Positions 25,955 through 34,555 are shown, numbered from the stretch's first letter. The stretch: 64,000 nucleotides of DNA from JACMQX01 sp044225675 (GCA_044225675.1 JBGAIH010000030.1:1-64000), one strand, 5' to 3'. The notes: generated from the sequence alone by a model not told the origin. Made by a program: numbers and translations.

Positions 25955-26722
25955 ATGTCCGAAATCGTCACCTTTCACAAGGACGGCGCCGTTGGCGTCG
26001 TCACCCTGGCCAAGCCGCCGCACAATCTGCTCGACGACGCACTCCTGCAGGGCCTGCTGGCCGCCTACGAGCGCGCCCAACGGGAGGAATGCCGTGCCAT
26101 CCTGCTGCGAAGCGGCATGCGGCATTTCTGCGCGGGCGCCGACGTCAATGGCTTCGTCAGCGGTGGGCGCCGCCGCGACCAGGCGGCGTTCGACGCTCTG
26201 ATCTCCGCGCTCGAGAACGTGCCCCTGCCTTCGGTGGCGGCCGTGCATGGCGCGGCGCTCGGCGGCGGCTTCGAGCTGGCCCTGACCTGCGACATGATCG
26301 TTGCGGCCGATACGGCCTCCTTCGGCATGGCGGAGGCTTCGCTCGGCCTGCTGCCGCTGCTGGGCGGCGTGCAGCGGGTGACGCAGCGCGTCGGTCCGGC
26401 CCGTGCCAAGGAAATGGCCATGTTCGGCCGGCGCCATGACCCGGTGGCGCTGGAGCGCTGGGGCGCCATCAACCTCGTGGTGGCCGAAGGCGAACTGGCC
26501 ACGGCCTCGATGTCCTGGGCACGGCAACTGGCCGCCGGCCCGACCGTGGCCCTGCGCGGCATCAAGCGGCTGGCCAACCTCTCGGCCCGCGCCGGCACTG
26601 CTGCGGGCGACGCCGCCCAGACGGAAGTGAACGAACTCATGTGGGCCAGCGCCGACCAGAAGCGCGGCCTTGCGGCCTTCCTCGCGACCGGTCCCGGCTC
26701 GGCCGTCTTTGAAGGGAACTGA
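25955..26722 (+). CDS. Enoyl-CoA hydratase/isomerase family protein
   Basis: A 255-residue crotonase-fold enzyme. CoA and oxyanion segments are visible: MRHFCAGADVNGF (residues 50-62) and VAAVHGAALGGGFELALTCDMIVAA (about 93-117), followed by FGMAEASLGLLPLLGGVQRVTQRVG, where the usual second acidic position is in AEASLG. It would hydrate or isomerise an acyl-CoA in the cluster's pathway. It lies 37 nt after the receptor gene and 2 nt before the CoA-transferase gene, clearly one operon. Confidence 0.88.
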   Translation: MSEIVTFHKDGAVGVVTLAKPPHNLLDDALLQGLLAAYERAQREECRAILLRSGMRHFCAGADVNGFVSGGRRRDQAAFDALISALENVPLPSVAAVHGAALGGGFELALTCDMIVAADTASFGMAEASLGLLPLLGGVQRVTQRVGPARAKEMAMFGRRHDPVALERWGAINLVVAEGELATASMSWARQLAAGPTVALRGIKRLANLSARAGTAAGDAAQTEVNELMWASADQKRGLAAFLATGPGSAVFEGN

Positions 26723-26724
26723 TC

Positions 26725-28068
26725 ATGCAGAACCCAAACGCCACGGCGTCCGGCACAATGGCCGCTGATGCCGCCGTCCTTGACGCCGCCGACCCTGCCA
26801 CCGATGCCGGCGCAGGATCGACCGCCGCCGGGCCTTCGGCCGATGCGCCGCTCAAGGGCCTGAAGGTCATCGACTTCACCCGCGTGCTGGCCGGGCCGCA
26901 TTGCACCAAGGCGCTGCGCGATCTCGGCGCCGACGTGACCAAGATCGAGCCGCCGGCCGGCGACGTCGGCCGCGCGGGCGTGCCGCACATCCACAGCATG
27001 TCGCTGTACTACACGCAGCAGAACGCCGGCAAGCGCAACCTCAGCATCGACCTCAACTGGCCCGAGGCGCGCGAGATCGTGCGGCAGATCTGCGCCAGGG
27101 CCGACGTCATCGTCGAGAACTTCCGGCCCGGCACGCTGCAGCGCTTCGGTCTCGGCTACGAGCAGGTGCGCGAGTTCAATCCGCGCGTCATCTATGTAAG
27201 CATGAGCGGCTACGGACAGACCGGGCCGTGGCGCAATCGGCCAGCCTTTGCGCCCACGGTGCAGGCCGAGACCGGCTTCACCGACATCGTGCATGGGCAC
27301 TACGGCGACGCGCTGGCCGATCTGCGCAATGACGCCTGCAGCCACGCCGACCTGTACACCGGCCTGCAGGGCGTGATCGCAGTCCTGGCGGCCCTGCAGC
27401 ACAGGCACGCGACCGGTCAGGGCCAGCACGTGGACGTGTCGATGGCCGCGACCATGCTGTCGGTCAACGAGCGCGCGGGGGCGCAGCTGTCGGGCATCGA
27501 CACCCAGGGCGAGCCGGTGGCGCTGAGCGCGCCGGAGTCCCACATCTACGTGCTGCCCGACGGCACGCGCATCACCATCGCCGGCAGCCCGATCTACTCG
27601 CCGATGTTCGTGCGCTACTGCGCCATGATGCGCCGCAGCGACCTGCTGGGCGATCCGCGCTTCGCAACGGCCCCCTTGCGCCGTGCCAACCTGGACGCCT
27701 TGCTCGCCGAGGTCCGCGCCTGGATCCTCACCTTCACCGACCTGGACGAGCTGCAGGCGCAGGTCAGCGAGCAGAGCCTGGCCATCGGCGTGATCCGGAG
27801 CACCCGCGAACTCGCCGACTCCGAGTGGGCGCGCGACTGGGGGGCGGTGGTGCAGGTCGACGACCGAGGCGGTGGCACGGTGCAGATGCCCGGCCCGCCC
27901 TGGCGCTTCAGCGCGAGTCAGCTGCCGGCGCCGGGCATTCCGTATTTCCAGGGCGAGAACAATGCAGAGCTGCTGGCCGAATACGGTGTGGCCGCCGACG
28001 TCATCGACGACCTGCGCCAGCGGCGCGTGCTGCTGAGCCGGCGCTCGGCCCGCGGCGCCTATGACTGA
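26725..28068 (+). CDS. CaiB/BaiF (family III) CoA-transferase
   Basis: A 447-residue family-III CoA-transferase that activates a carboxylic acid by moving CoA from an acyl-CoA donor. Start of domain: LKGLKVIDFTRVLAGPHCTKALRDLGADVTKIEPP (from about residue 42). The nucleophilic Asp sits in SHADLYTGLQGVIAVLAALQHR (about residue 209). The N-terminal ~40 residues are an Ala/Asp-rich extension not needed for the fold. Its last bases overlap the fumarylacetoacetase-like gene by 8 nt (28061-28068), so the two are coupled. The substrate acid is unknown. Confidence 0.9.
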   Translation: MQNPNATASGTMAADAAVLDAADPATDAGAGSTAAGPSADAPLKGLKVIDFTRVLAGPHCTKALRDLGADVTKIEPPAGDVGRAGVPHIHSMSLYYTQQNAGKRNLSIDLNWPEAREIVRQICARADVIVENFRPGTLQRFGLGYEQVREFNPRVIYVSMSGYGQTGPWRNRPAFAPTVQAETGFTDIVHGHYGDALADLRNDACSHADLYTGLQGVIAVLAALQHRHATGQGQHVDVSMAATMLSVNERAGAQLSGIDTQGEPVALSAPESHIYVLPDGTRITIAGSPIYSPMFVRYCAMMRRSDLLGDPRFATAPLRRANLDALLAEVRAWILTFTDLDELQAQVSEQSLAIGVIRSTRELADSEWARDWGAVVQVDDRGGGTVQMPGPPWRFSASQLPAPGIPYFQGENNAELLAEYGVAADVIDDLRQRRVLLSRRSARGAYD

Positions 28069-29437
28069 GGGCAGCAGGGTGGCGCTCGACTTCACGCACG
28101 ACGCGCAGGCACGCAGCTGGATCGACTCGGCCAATGAGCAGGGAGCCGACTTCCCTCTGCAGAACCTGCCGCTGTGCGTCTTCCGGCGGGCGGGCAGCGA
28201 CGAGCCCTGGCGCGGCGGTGTGGGCATCGGCCGCTTCGTCGTCGACCTGCTGCGGCTCAGGGAGTCGGGCCTGTTCGATGGAGTGCTCGACGGTTCGCTC
28301 GACGGCACGGTCGGCAAGCTGGCGCGGCAGGCGCTGGACGCGGCGGCCGGTCCAGCGCTCAACGATCTGATGGCGCTGGGCCGGCCCGCATGGCGCGCCT
28401 TGCGCCACGGCCTGTTTCGGCTCCTGCGTGACGATGCGCGCACCGTGGTTCGCGAGCGGCTGGCCGGCTGCCTCGTGCCGCAGTCCGACGCGGAGTGGAC
28501 CTTGCCCGCCCGCGTTGGCGACTACACCGATTTCTACACTTCGCTGCAGCACGCTCTGAACATCGGCCGTCTGCGCCGCCCCGACAACCCGCTGTCGCCC
28601 AATTTCCACTGGATGCCCATCGCCTACCATGCCCGTGCCAGCAGCCTCGTCGTGTCGGGCACACCGGTGCGGCGGCCATGGGGACAGCGGCTCCCGGTGG
28701 GTGCGCAGGAGCCGGTCTTCGGCCCCTGCACCCAGCTGGACTACGAGCTCGAACTGGGAATGTGGGTCGGGCCCGGCAACCGGCAAGGCGAGCCGATCGC
28801 GCTGGCCGATGCACACGACCATCTCTTCGGCGTGAGCCTGCTCAATGACTGGTCGGCGCGCGACCACCAGTTCTGGGAGTCGCAGCCGCTCGGCCCCTTT
28901 CTGGGCAAGAACTTCGCCACGACCGTTTCGCCCTGGATCGTCACGATGGAAGCCCTGGCACCGTTTCGCGCACCGTGGGCGCGAGACGCCACGCTCCCGC
29001 AGCCGCTGGCCCATCTGGACGCCGCCGCCGTGCGCGAGGCTGGCGCCATCGACGTCCAGCTGCGGGTGTCGCTCCGCTCTGGCGCCGCCGCGTCTGCCGG
29101 GCGCGCCGCACACGAGGTATCGCGCACCAGCTTCCGCCATCAGCACTGGACCTTTGCGCAGATGCTCACCCACCACACGAGCAATGGCTGCAAGCTCGCG
29201 CCGGGCGACCTGCTGGGCAGCGGCACCGTGTCGGGCCCGCTGCCTGAAGAGGCGGGCGCGCTCATCGAGCACAGCTTGGGCGGCCGCCAGCCGCTTATGA
29301 TGGGCGCAGACGAAACCCGTTCCTTCCTGCTCGACGGCGACTCCGTGATCTTTCACGGGTGGTGCGAATCCCCGCAGGCCGTGCGCATCGGCTTCGGCGA
29401 ATGCCGGGGCACCGTGCTCCCGAGCCTGGCTGTCTGA
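28061..29437 (+). CDS. Fumarylacetoacetase-like hydrolase
   Basis: A 458-residue FAH-family enzyme with the N-terminal SH3-like domain and the C-terminal catalytic domain. Key residues match fumarylacetoacetate hydrolase: metal region DYTDFY (154-159), catalytic His164, ELE at 229-231, Asp263 in NDWSARD, Lys283 in FLGKNF and the acidic partner in LIEHSLGG. The usual partner gene hmgA is absent; instead the gene is coupled to a CoA-transferase and an enoyl-CoA hydratase. It may cut a C-C bond in a different 3-oxo or acylpyruvate intermediate; true tyrosine catabolism is an alternative. Confidence 0.88.
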   Translation: MTEGSRVALDFTHDAQARSWIDSANEQGADFPLQNLPLCVFRRAGSDEPWRGGVGIGRFVVDLLRLRESGLFDGVLDGSLDGTVGKLARQALDAAAGPALNDLMALGRPAWRALRHGLFRLLRDDARTVVRERLAGCLVPQSDAEWTLPARVGDYTDFYTSLQHALNIGRLRRPDNPLSPNFHWMPIAYHARASSLVVSGTPVRRPWGQRLPVGAQEPVFGPCTQLDYELELGMWVGPGNRQGEPIALADAHDHLFGVSLLNDWSARDHQFWESQPLGPFLGKNFATTVSPWIVTMEALAPFRAPWARDATLPQPLAHLDAAAVREAGAIDVQLRVSLRSGAAASAGRAAHEVSRTSFRHQHWTFAQMLTHHTSNGCKLAPGDLLGSGTVSGPLPEEAGALIEHSLGGRQPLMMGADETRSFLLDGDSVIFHGWCESPQAVRIGFGECRGTVLPSLAV

Positions 29438-29499
29438 GCCGGGGGGGCAGCATGCCCGAGGCAGGGCGGGTTTCCCCTTTTTGAAGGAGCCATTGACCC

Positions 29500-30246
29500 A
29501 TGACCATTGAAACCCAGGACGACGTCGTCGCGCTTCAGCGTGTCGGCCGGATCGTGTCGCAGGTGCTGCACGACATGCTGGACGCCGCCGAACCCGGCAT
29601 GACGACGCAGGAGCTCGACGCCCTGGGCGCGCAATGGCTCGACCGGCACGGCGCTCGCTCGGCGCCCCGGCTCACTTACGGCTTTCCGGGCGCGACCTGC
29701 ATCAGCATCAACGAGGAAGCCGCCCATGGCGTGCCGGGGGCACGGGTCATCCGGGCCGGTGACGTGCTCAACGTCGACGTGTCGGCCGAGCTTGATGGCT
29801 ATTTCGCCGACACCGGCGGCACGCGGGTGGTGCCGCCCGGCAATCCGCAGAAGACACGCCTGTGCCACGCCACACGGACGGCGCTGGACGAGGCGATGAA
29901 ATGCGCACGCGCCGGCCAGCCGCTCAACCGCATCGGTGCGGCCATCGAACGCACGGCCAGGACCTACGGATTCAAGGTCATCGAGAACCTCGCGAGCCAC
30001 GGCGTGGGGCGCGCCCTGCACGAGGCGCCGGAGTTCATCCCCGGCTATTTCGATCCGGCCGACAACCGCGTTCTGCAGGAGGGCATGGTGATCACCATCG
30101 AGCCCTTCCTCTCGACCAAGAGCCGCACGGTGACCGAGACCGACGACGGCTGGACGCTGGTCGGCGCGCGCGGCAACCTGTCGGCGCAGTATGAACACAC
30201 GATGATCATCACGCGCGGCGCACCCATCGTCGTGACGCGGCACTGA
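29500..30246 (+). CDS. map: Type I methionine aminopeptidase
   Basis: A 248-residue M24 peptidase that removes the N-terminal Met from nascent proteins. The five metal ligands are all present: Asp93 (NVDVS), Asp104 (ADTGG), His167 (SHGVGR), Glu201 (TIEPF) and Glu232 (YEHTM); the catalytic His76 lies in AAHGVPG. It has its own ribosome binding site (GAAGGAG) 62 nt after the FAH gene. Most Burkholderiales also carry a map gene beside rpsB, so this is likely an accessory copy, possibly read with the catabolic cluster. Confidence 0.9.
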   Translation: MTIETQDDVVALQRVGRIVSQVLHDMLDAAEPGMTTQELDALGAQWLDRHGARSAPRLTYGFPGATCISINEEAAHGVPGARVIRAGDVLNVDVSAELDGYFADTGGTRVVPPGNPQKTRLCHATRTALDEAMKCARAGQPLNRIGAAIERTARTYGFKVIENLASHGVGRALHEAPEFIPGYFDPADNRVLQEGMVITIEPFLSTKSRTVTETDDGWTLVGARGNLSAQYEHTMIITRGAPIVVTRH

Positions 30247-30281
30247 GCGGGATTGCTGACGCCAGGGGAGGGCGGGTGACC

Positions 30282-30821
30282 ATGAAACGAGCCGAGATCA
30301 GGGCGCGGGTCGACGAACTCATGCGCGGCGGCATGGGCAAACAGGCCATCTACGAGCAACTCAAAGGCGAGGGCGCCAGCGAGATGCAGACGGCGTTCTT
30401 CGTCGCATCGCACGCGGACCCGGAGCGCTGCGCCCGGCACCGGGGCAAGGTGCGTGCGCTGCTGGTCATCATGGCCCTCCAGGCCCTCATGGGTTTTGCG
30501 ATGGGGTGGGCGCTTGGCGCGCAGATCGGCCCGACGGCCCGCTGGGTCGCAGCCATCCTGGTCATGCTCATTCCGCTGGCGTTTGCCTGGGGCTTCCACA
30601 AGAACCGCGCGGGCTACTACAACGCGTACATCATCCTGTCGGCCCTGCAACTGCCCAACTCGCTGGGCGGGCTGGCCACCGACCCGGTCGCCACCCTGGT
30701 GGCCATCGTCCTGAGCATCGCGGTGATCGCTTACGTGGCCTATGTGCGGGGCAAGCTGTTTCCTGATTTCAGGTTCATCGGGCCGCGGAAGGTGGATGGG
30801 CGGTATGTGTTTGCGGGGTGA
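30282..30821 (+). CDS. Membrane protein of unknown function
   Basis: A 179-residue protein. Residues 1-55 are soluble and helical (KRAEIRARVDELMRGGMGKQAIYEQLKGEGASE), a layout resembling a short regulatory helix pair, followed by about four transmembrane helices (from RALLVIMALQALMGFAMGWALG to AIVLSIAVIAYVAYVRG). AGGGGAGGG lies 10 bases before the ATG at 30282; a GTG two codons upstream is an alternative start. I do not recognise a family. It lies 35 nt after map on the same strand and marks the right end of the GC-rich cluster. Confidence 0.65.
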   Translation: MKRAEIRARVDELMRGGMGKQAIYEQLKGEGASEMQTAFFVASHADPERCARHRGKVRALLVIMALQALMGFAMGWALGAQIGPTARWVAAILVMLIPLAFAWGFHKNRAGYYNAYIILSALQLPNSLGGLATDPVATLVAIVLSIAVIAYVAYVRGKLFPDFRFIGPRKVDGRYVFAG

Positions 30822-30972
30822 GATCGGGGCCAGCGTTGGCTGAGCTACTTACAGCGCGTTGGACAGGGCGGATCGCCCCAGCGGATGTCTCGCCCTTTGT
30901 CGGGTTGCTATTCGTCCAGCCCATCCATCGAAAGGCATCTCGCCGATCGGCAATGATCATGGAGAATAATAG

Positions 30973-31467
30973 ATGCACCACTCACGACTCGCCACATCAA
31001 TCGCTGCTTCGGCCTTCTCGATTTCTGCATGCGTTCCTTTGCCGAACGTGGTGCAAACGAGACCCACAATCAATGGCACGGTCAGTGAAGGAGACAAACC
31101 CGTCTCAGGCGTCGAGGTCTTCTTGGGAAAGTACCCCGGGACAAACAACCCATGTGACGAGGTCGGCGAACGATTGAGCGTCTCTCCTGAGAATGGCAAT
31201 TTCTTTATTGCGCCGAAGACTGAGTCGTACGTATTTCAGTCTCTTTTGAACCCGCCGAGTCGGACGTTGATGACCACTGCCGTGTGCATCCGGCATCCTG
31301 TGCGTGGCATACTCATTGGAGCCATGGTGGTCACTTTTCAGGACAAACCGCATTTTGTGCGCTTGAATTGCGAACTGCAAAGGCTTCCAGCCCCCGGTTC
31401 CGCTCTTGGCTACTCTCAGATAAACAGCCCGCTGGACCAAGCGCAAGCATGTATCGCGACCAAGTGA
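30973..31467 (+). CDS. Putative lipoprotein
   Basis: A 164-residue protein with a lipoprotein signal: a hydrophobic stretch and lipobox-like SISAC with Cys20 as the acylated residue. The mature part includes TVSEGDKPVSGVEVFLGKYPG, a pattern like a carboxypeptidase-regulatory (beta-sandwich) module, and several cysteines. Base composition is noticeably less GC-rich than the neighbouring genes, suggesting acquisition. A GGAG lies 12 bases before the start. No named family recognised. Confidence 0.65.
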   Translation: MHHSRLATSIAASAFSISACVPLPNVVQTRPTINGTVSEGDKPVSGVEVFLGKYPGTNNPCDEVGERLSVSPENGNFFIAPKTESYVFQSLLNPPSRTLMTTAVCIRHPVRGILIGAMVVTFQDKPHFVRLNCELQRLPAPGSALGYSQINSPLDQAQACIATK

Positions 31468-31795
31468 TCCTGCAGAACTCATGTCGCGTGGATGCCGCAT
31501 TCGGTCATTGCGGCCGCGCCGCCGATCAAAAAAGTCGGACCCGGTGCAGGTATGCCTTCGCGGTGCTGAAGCTGCAGTGAAGATGTTGAGTCCGCTCGCG
31601 GAGTTGGCCCAGAAGACGGACGGATCGTAAAACCGGTGTGCCGGATTTCATGGCCTGTCGATGCCTGAACTTTTGTACGGTATATTGACTGGATGCCCAG
31701 GCTACGAGCGACCTTCAGGACGATGCAGTGACCGGAGTATCCCGCCACGTTCGTTTTGTCCCGCAGGGTCTGCGGGATGCATTGCGTTAGGCGTC
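31468..31795. other. Non-coding spacer with integron-cassette-like edge
   Basis: About 330 bases without a convincing gene. An 89-codon minus-strand frame (31479-31748) has no domain or ribosome binding site and overlaps structured sequence. At the right end TCCCGCAG-GGT-CTGCGGGA (31759-31777) is a perfect hairpin, followed by GTTAGGC at 31787-31793 (the GTTRRRY consensus of integron attC core sites), directly in front of the GNAT start. GCCTGAAC at 31662 is an imperfect counterpart. The match is suggestive only. Confidence 0.35.
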
Positions 31796-32302
31796 ATGAT
31801 CATCCGCCCTGCAAAGGATGACGATTCATCGCAGATCCTGCGTCTGAACGAAGAGTCCGTCCGGTTCCTGAGTCCTCTGACGGCCGAGCGACTTGCACTC
31901 ATTCAGATGCAGGCCGCGTATGTCCGAGTCGTTGAGACTTCTGGAACCGTAGTGGCATTCCTGCTGGCGTTTCGCGAGGGATCGGCCTACGACAGCCCCA
32001 ACTACAGCTGGTTTGCAACCCGGTTCCCCAGGTTCCTCTACATCGATCGCGTGGTGGTTTCGTCGGCCATGCAAGGCCACGGCACGGGGAGGCTCTTGTA
32101 TGAAGACTTCTTTGAGTTCGCCCGAGCCAGCGGAATCAGTCTCGTCACTTGCGAAATCGACCTCGACCCGCCAAACCCCACGTCCCAAAGTTTCCATCAG
32201 CGCTATGGGTTCGCTCAGGTGGGCACACAAACCTACGGGCACGCTCAGAAGCTCGTATCTTTGCAGGCCGTTGATCTCGCGACTGCGAGTGATGCCTGGT
32301 AG
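31796..32302 (+). CDS. GNAT-family acetyltransferase
   Basis: A 168-residue GNAT fold protein. Start MIIRPAKDDDSSQILRLNEE is typical; beta-4/alpha-3 reads LYIDRVVVSSAMQGHGTGRLLYEDFFEFA, with the acetyl-CoA loop QGHGTG, and the C-terminal NPTSQSFHQRYGFAQVGTQ motif is a GNAT ending. The substrate cannot be told. Composition is less GC-rich than its neighbours. The start codon follows closely after GTTAGGC. Confidence 0.85.
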   Translation: MIIRPAKDDDSSQILRLNEESVRFLSPLTAERLALIQMQAAYVRVVETSGTVVAFLLAFREGSAYDSPNYSWFATRFPRFLYIDRVVVSSAMQGHGTGRLLYEDFFEFARASGISLVTCEIDLDPPNPTSQSFHQRYGFAQVGTQTYGHAQKLVSLQAVDLATASDAW

Positions 32303-32399
32303 CTCCATCAAGCGAAGGCCCAACGGCGTGCCACTTGGCCCGCAAGGCGCATAGGCCAGAATACGGGCTGAATCCCCAAGCTGCATGCCGGAGCCCTCC

Positions 32400-32867
32400 A
32401 TGCCCTCCACCAGGAAGATCCAGTTCACCGTCACGATCAACGCCCCGGTGCCAACCGTATGGCGCCTCATGCTCAGCCCGGAAAGCTACATGCGATGGGC
32501 CTCCGCCTTTGCGGAGGGCACGTACTTTGAAGGGTCCTGGGAGCAGGGCGCGAAGATCCGGTTTCTTTCGCCACCTGATGGCGATGGCATGGTCTCGGAG
32601 ATCGCGCAGAACCGCAAGAACGAGTTCATCTCGATCCGGCACCTGGGCATGGTCGCCAACGGGGTGGAGGACACGACGAGCGAAGCGGTTCGCGCCTGGG
32701 CACCGGCCTACGAGAACTACACCTTCATCGGCGTTCCCGAGGGCACGAAGCTCGTGATCGACATGGACGTCGCCAGCGAGTGGGAAGCCTACATGAACGA
32801 AGCCTGGCCCAAGGCGCTCGCGCAGCTCAAGCAAATGTGCGAGGCCGAAGCCGCGGGTGCGGCCTGA
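32400..32867 (+). CDS. SRPBCC/AHSA1-like ligand-binding protein
   Basis: A 155-residue START/SRPBCC-fold protein: RKIQFTVTINAPVPTVWRLMLSPESYMRWASAFAEGTYFEGSWEQGAKIRFLSPPDGDGMVSEIAQN is the standard first half (a hydrophobic cavity protein with substrate-shielding strands), and the C-terminal helix is ASEWEAYMNEAWPKALAQLKQMCE. The start at 32400 is preferred over an in-frame ATG at 32385 because GGAG lies seven bases ahead of it. Ligand unknown. Confidence 0.8.
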   Translation: MPSTRKIQFTVTINAPVPTVWRLMLSPESYMRWASAFAEGTYFEGSWEQGAKIRFLSPPDGDGMVSEIAQNRKNEFISIRHLGMVANGVEDTTSEAVRAWAPAYENYTFIGVPEGTKLVIDMDVASEWEAYMNEAWPKALAQLKQMCEAEAAGAA

Positions 32868-32911
32868 CATGACCGAGATGGCAGGACGAACGCCGCCACC
32901 GCCCACACCGC

Positions 32912-33373
32912 ATGAAATACGTGCTTCTCATCGTGACTCACGCCGTGGCCCTGATGGCCGGATTCGGCCTGGGCATTTACGTGCTGCCGATCCTCACGGC
33001 CCCTCAGGCCCCGTCGGTTGAAGACGTTCGCGCGGGCGGCGGAAAGTACCAAGGGCAGTTCCGTCGCGACCTGAAGGACAGCGACCCGCTGCATTGGGGG
33101 GAGGGGACCGTCATGGTCGGCACGACGCGGATCGCCCTCCTGGGCGAGATTGCGCCGGGACCGGACTACAAGCTCTACCTGTCGCCCGAGTTCGTGGAGA
33201 CCGAAGACGACTTCAAGCGCCTCAAACCGCGCATGGTCCGCGTCGGGGATGTGAAGACGTTCAGGAACTTTGTGGTCGACGTGCCGGCCACGGTGGACAT
33301 CGAGCGCTACACCACGGTCATCGTCTGGTGCGAAACCTTCCGCGAGTTCATCACGGCGGCGAAGTACCGCTAG
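32912..33373 (+). CDS. DM13-domain membrane-anchored protein
   Basis: A 153-residue protein with an N-terminal transmembrane helix (about residues 3-30) and a periplasmic DM13 domain ending VDIERYTTVIVWCETFREFITAAKYR. DM13 domains are proposed to be cytochrome-like or copper-linked redox modules; the conserved WC near the end is present. It is followed by a terminator shared with tRNA-Ser. Confidence 0.8.
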   Translation: MKYVLLIVTHAVALMAGFGLGIYVLPILTAPQAPSVEDVRAGGGKYQGQFRRDLKDSDPLHWGEGTVMVGTTRIALLGEIAPGPDYKLYLSPEFVETEDDFKRLKPRMVRVGDVKTFRNFVVDVPATVDIERYTTVIVWCETFREFITAAKYR

Positions 33374-33419
33374 CTTCCGAGCCGGATTGCCCGCGCGGAG
33401 AACGGAGCGAAGGCAACGA

Positions 33420-33446
33420 AAACGGGCCCCGAAGGGCCCGTTTTTC
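33420..33446. terminator. Bidirectional terminator between DM13 gene and tRNA-Ser
   Basis: ACGGGCCC (33422-33429), loop CGAA, GGGCCCGT (33434-33441), followed by TTTTT on plus and TTTT on minus. It ends the DM13 transcript and, on the minus strand, lies just past the 3-prime end of the tRNA. Confidence 0.88.
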
Positions 33447-33457
33447 TCGTGTGGTCT

Positions 33458-33548
33458 TGGCGGAGCAGGCGGGATTCGAACCCGCGGAGGGCTATTAACC
33501 CTCACACGCTTTCCAGGCGTGCGACTTAAACCACTCATCCACCGCTCC
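33458..33548 (-). tRNA. serT: tRNA-Ser (anticodon GGA)
   Basis: A 91-nt class II tRNA on the minus strand including an encoded CCA end. Acceptor GGAGCGG pairs with CTGCTCC, the anticodon loop CTGGAAA has GGA, the T-arm GGTTCGAATCC is canonical, and a long variable arm GAGGGTTAATAGCCCTC-like hairpin identifies serine. It reads UCC and UCU. No duplicated 3-prime tRNA end (att site) was noticed nearby. The gene symbol is only a convenience; isoacceptor names vary between genomes. Confidence 0.95.
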
Positions 33549-33558
33549 GAAGCCCGCT

Positions 33559-33564
33559 ATTGTA
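33559..33564 (-). promoter_or_regulatory. Minus-10 box of tRNA-Ser
   Basis: On the minus strand TACAAT (plus-strand ATTGTA) ends 10 bases upstream of the mature tRNA 5-prime end. The minus-35 region is not clear. Confidence 0.6.
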
Positions 33565-33620
33565 GCCTGAGAATCGCAGGCTTTCGGCTCGCTGCGGCTG
33601 CTCAGGCCCGATGGGGCAGC

Positions 33621-34538
33621 TCAGGGCCGGTTCTGCGCCTGGACCATCTTCATGGCCGAGGAGATGAGGGCGGAAACCTCCGTCATGTTGCTGGGCACGA
33701 TGAGGGTGGTGGTGGCGTCGGAGGCGACCTTGCCATAGGCATCGACCGCGCGTTCGGCGACCTTGAGTTGCACGGCTTCGCTGCCGCCGGGCTGGCGGAT
33801 CGCAGCCGCGATGCGCTCGATGGCCTGCGCCGTGGCGTCGGCCACGGCCGTGATGGCGGCCGCCTCGCCCAGGGCGCTGTTGATGGCGGCCTGCTTTTCG
33901 CCCTCGGAGCGGGCGATGAAGGCCTCGCGCTCGCCCGTGGCGATGTTGATCTGCTCCTGGCGACGGCCTTCGGAAGCGGCGATCAGCGCGCGCTTCTCGC
34001 GTTCGGCCGTGATCTGCGCCTGCATGGCGTGCAGGATTTCCTTGGGCGGCGTCAGGTCCTTGATCTCGTAGCGCAGCACCTTGACGCCCCAGTTGAGCGC
34101 CGCTTCGTCAATCGCCTGGACCACCTGGGCGTTGATGATGTCGCGCTCTTCGAAGGTCTTGTCCAATTCGAGCTTGCCGATCACGCTGCGCAGCGAGGTC
34201 TGCGCCAGTTGCGTGACCGCGACGATGTAGTTGGACGAGCCGTAGCTGGCGCGCATGGGGTCGGTCACCTGGAAGTAGAGGATGCCGTCGACCTGCAACT
34301 GCGTGTTGTCGCGCGTGATGCAGACCTGGCTGGGCACGTCCAGCGGGATTTCCTTCAGGCTGTGCTTGTAGGCGACCCGGTCGATGAAGGGGACCAGGAG
34401 CTTGAGGCCCGGGGTCAGCGTGGCGTGGTATTTGCCCAGACGCTCGACGACCCAGGCGTGCTGCTGCGGCACGATCTTGAATGAGCGGATGACGAAGATG
34501 ATGACAACGATGACAAGGACCGTGACGACGTATTCCAT
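33621..34538 (-). CDS. SPFH/stomatin-like membrane protein (paraslipin type)
   Basis: A 305-residue SPFH protein with a single N-terminal membrane hairpin (MEYVVTVLVIVVIIFVIRS) and a prohibitin-homology domain starting at FKIVPQQHAWVVERLGKYHATLTPGLKLLVPFIDRV. A long coiled coil rich in Ala/Glu/Gln (about 175-250) follows. Such proteins assemble into membrane microdomains and rings. The NfeD-family partner is encoded directly upstream (17 nt), the standard pair. The precise role (membrane quality control or FtsH-type regulation) is inferred from the family. Confidence 0.9.
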   Translation of the reverse strand: MEYVVTVLVIVVIIFVIRSFKIVPQQHAWVVERLGKYHATLTPGLKLLVPFIDRVAYKHSLKEIPLDVPSQVCITRDNTQLQVDGILYFQVTDPMRASYGSSNYIVAVTQLAQTSLRSVIGKLELDKTFEERDIINAQVVQAIDEAALNWGVKVLRYEIKDLTPPKEILHAMQAQITAEREKRALIAASEGRRQEQINIATGEREAFIARSEGEKQAAINSALGEAAAITAVADATAQAIERIAAAIRQPGGSEAVQLKVAERAVDAYGKVASDATTTLIVPSNMTEVSALISSAMKMVQAQNRP

Positions 34539-34555
34539 GGATGAAGCCTTTCTGT

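Noticed and set aside
31479..31748. 89-codon minus-strand frame in the accessory gap
   Set aside because: No domain, no ribosome binding site, lies over hairpin and spacer sequence.
33458..33548. tRNA-Ser as an integration site
   Set aside because: No integrase and no repeat of the tRNA 3-prime end seen around it, so the accessory genes to its left cannot be tied to it.
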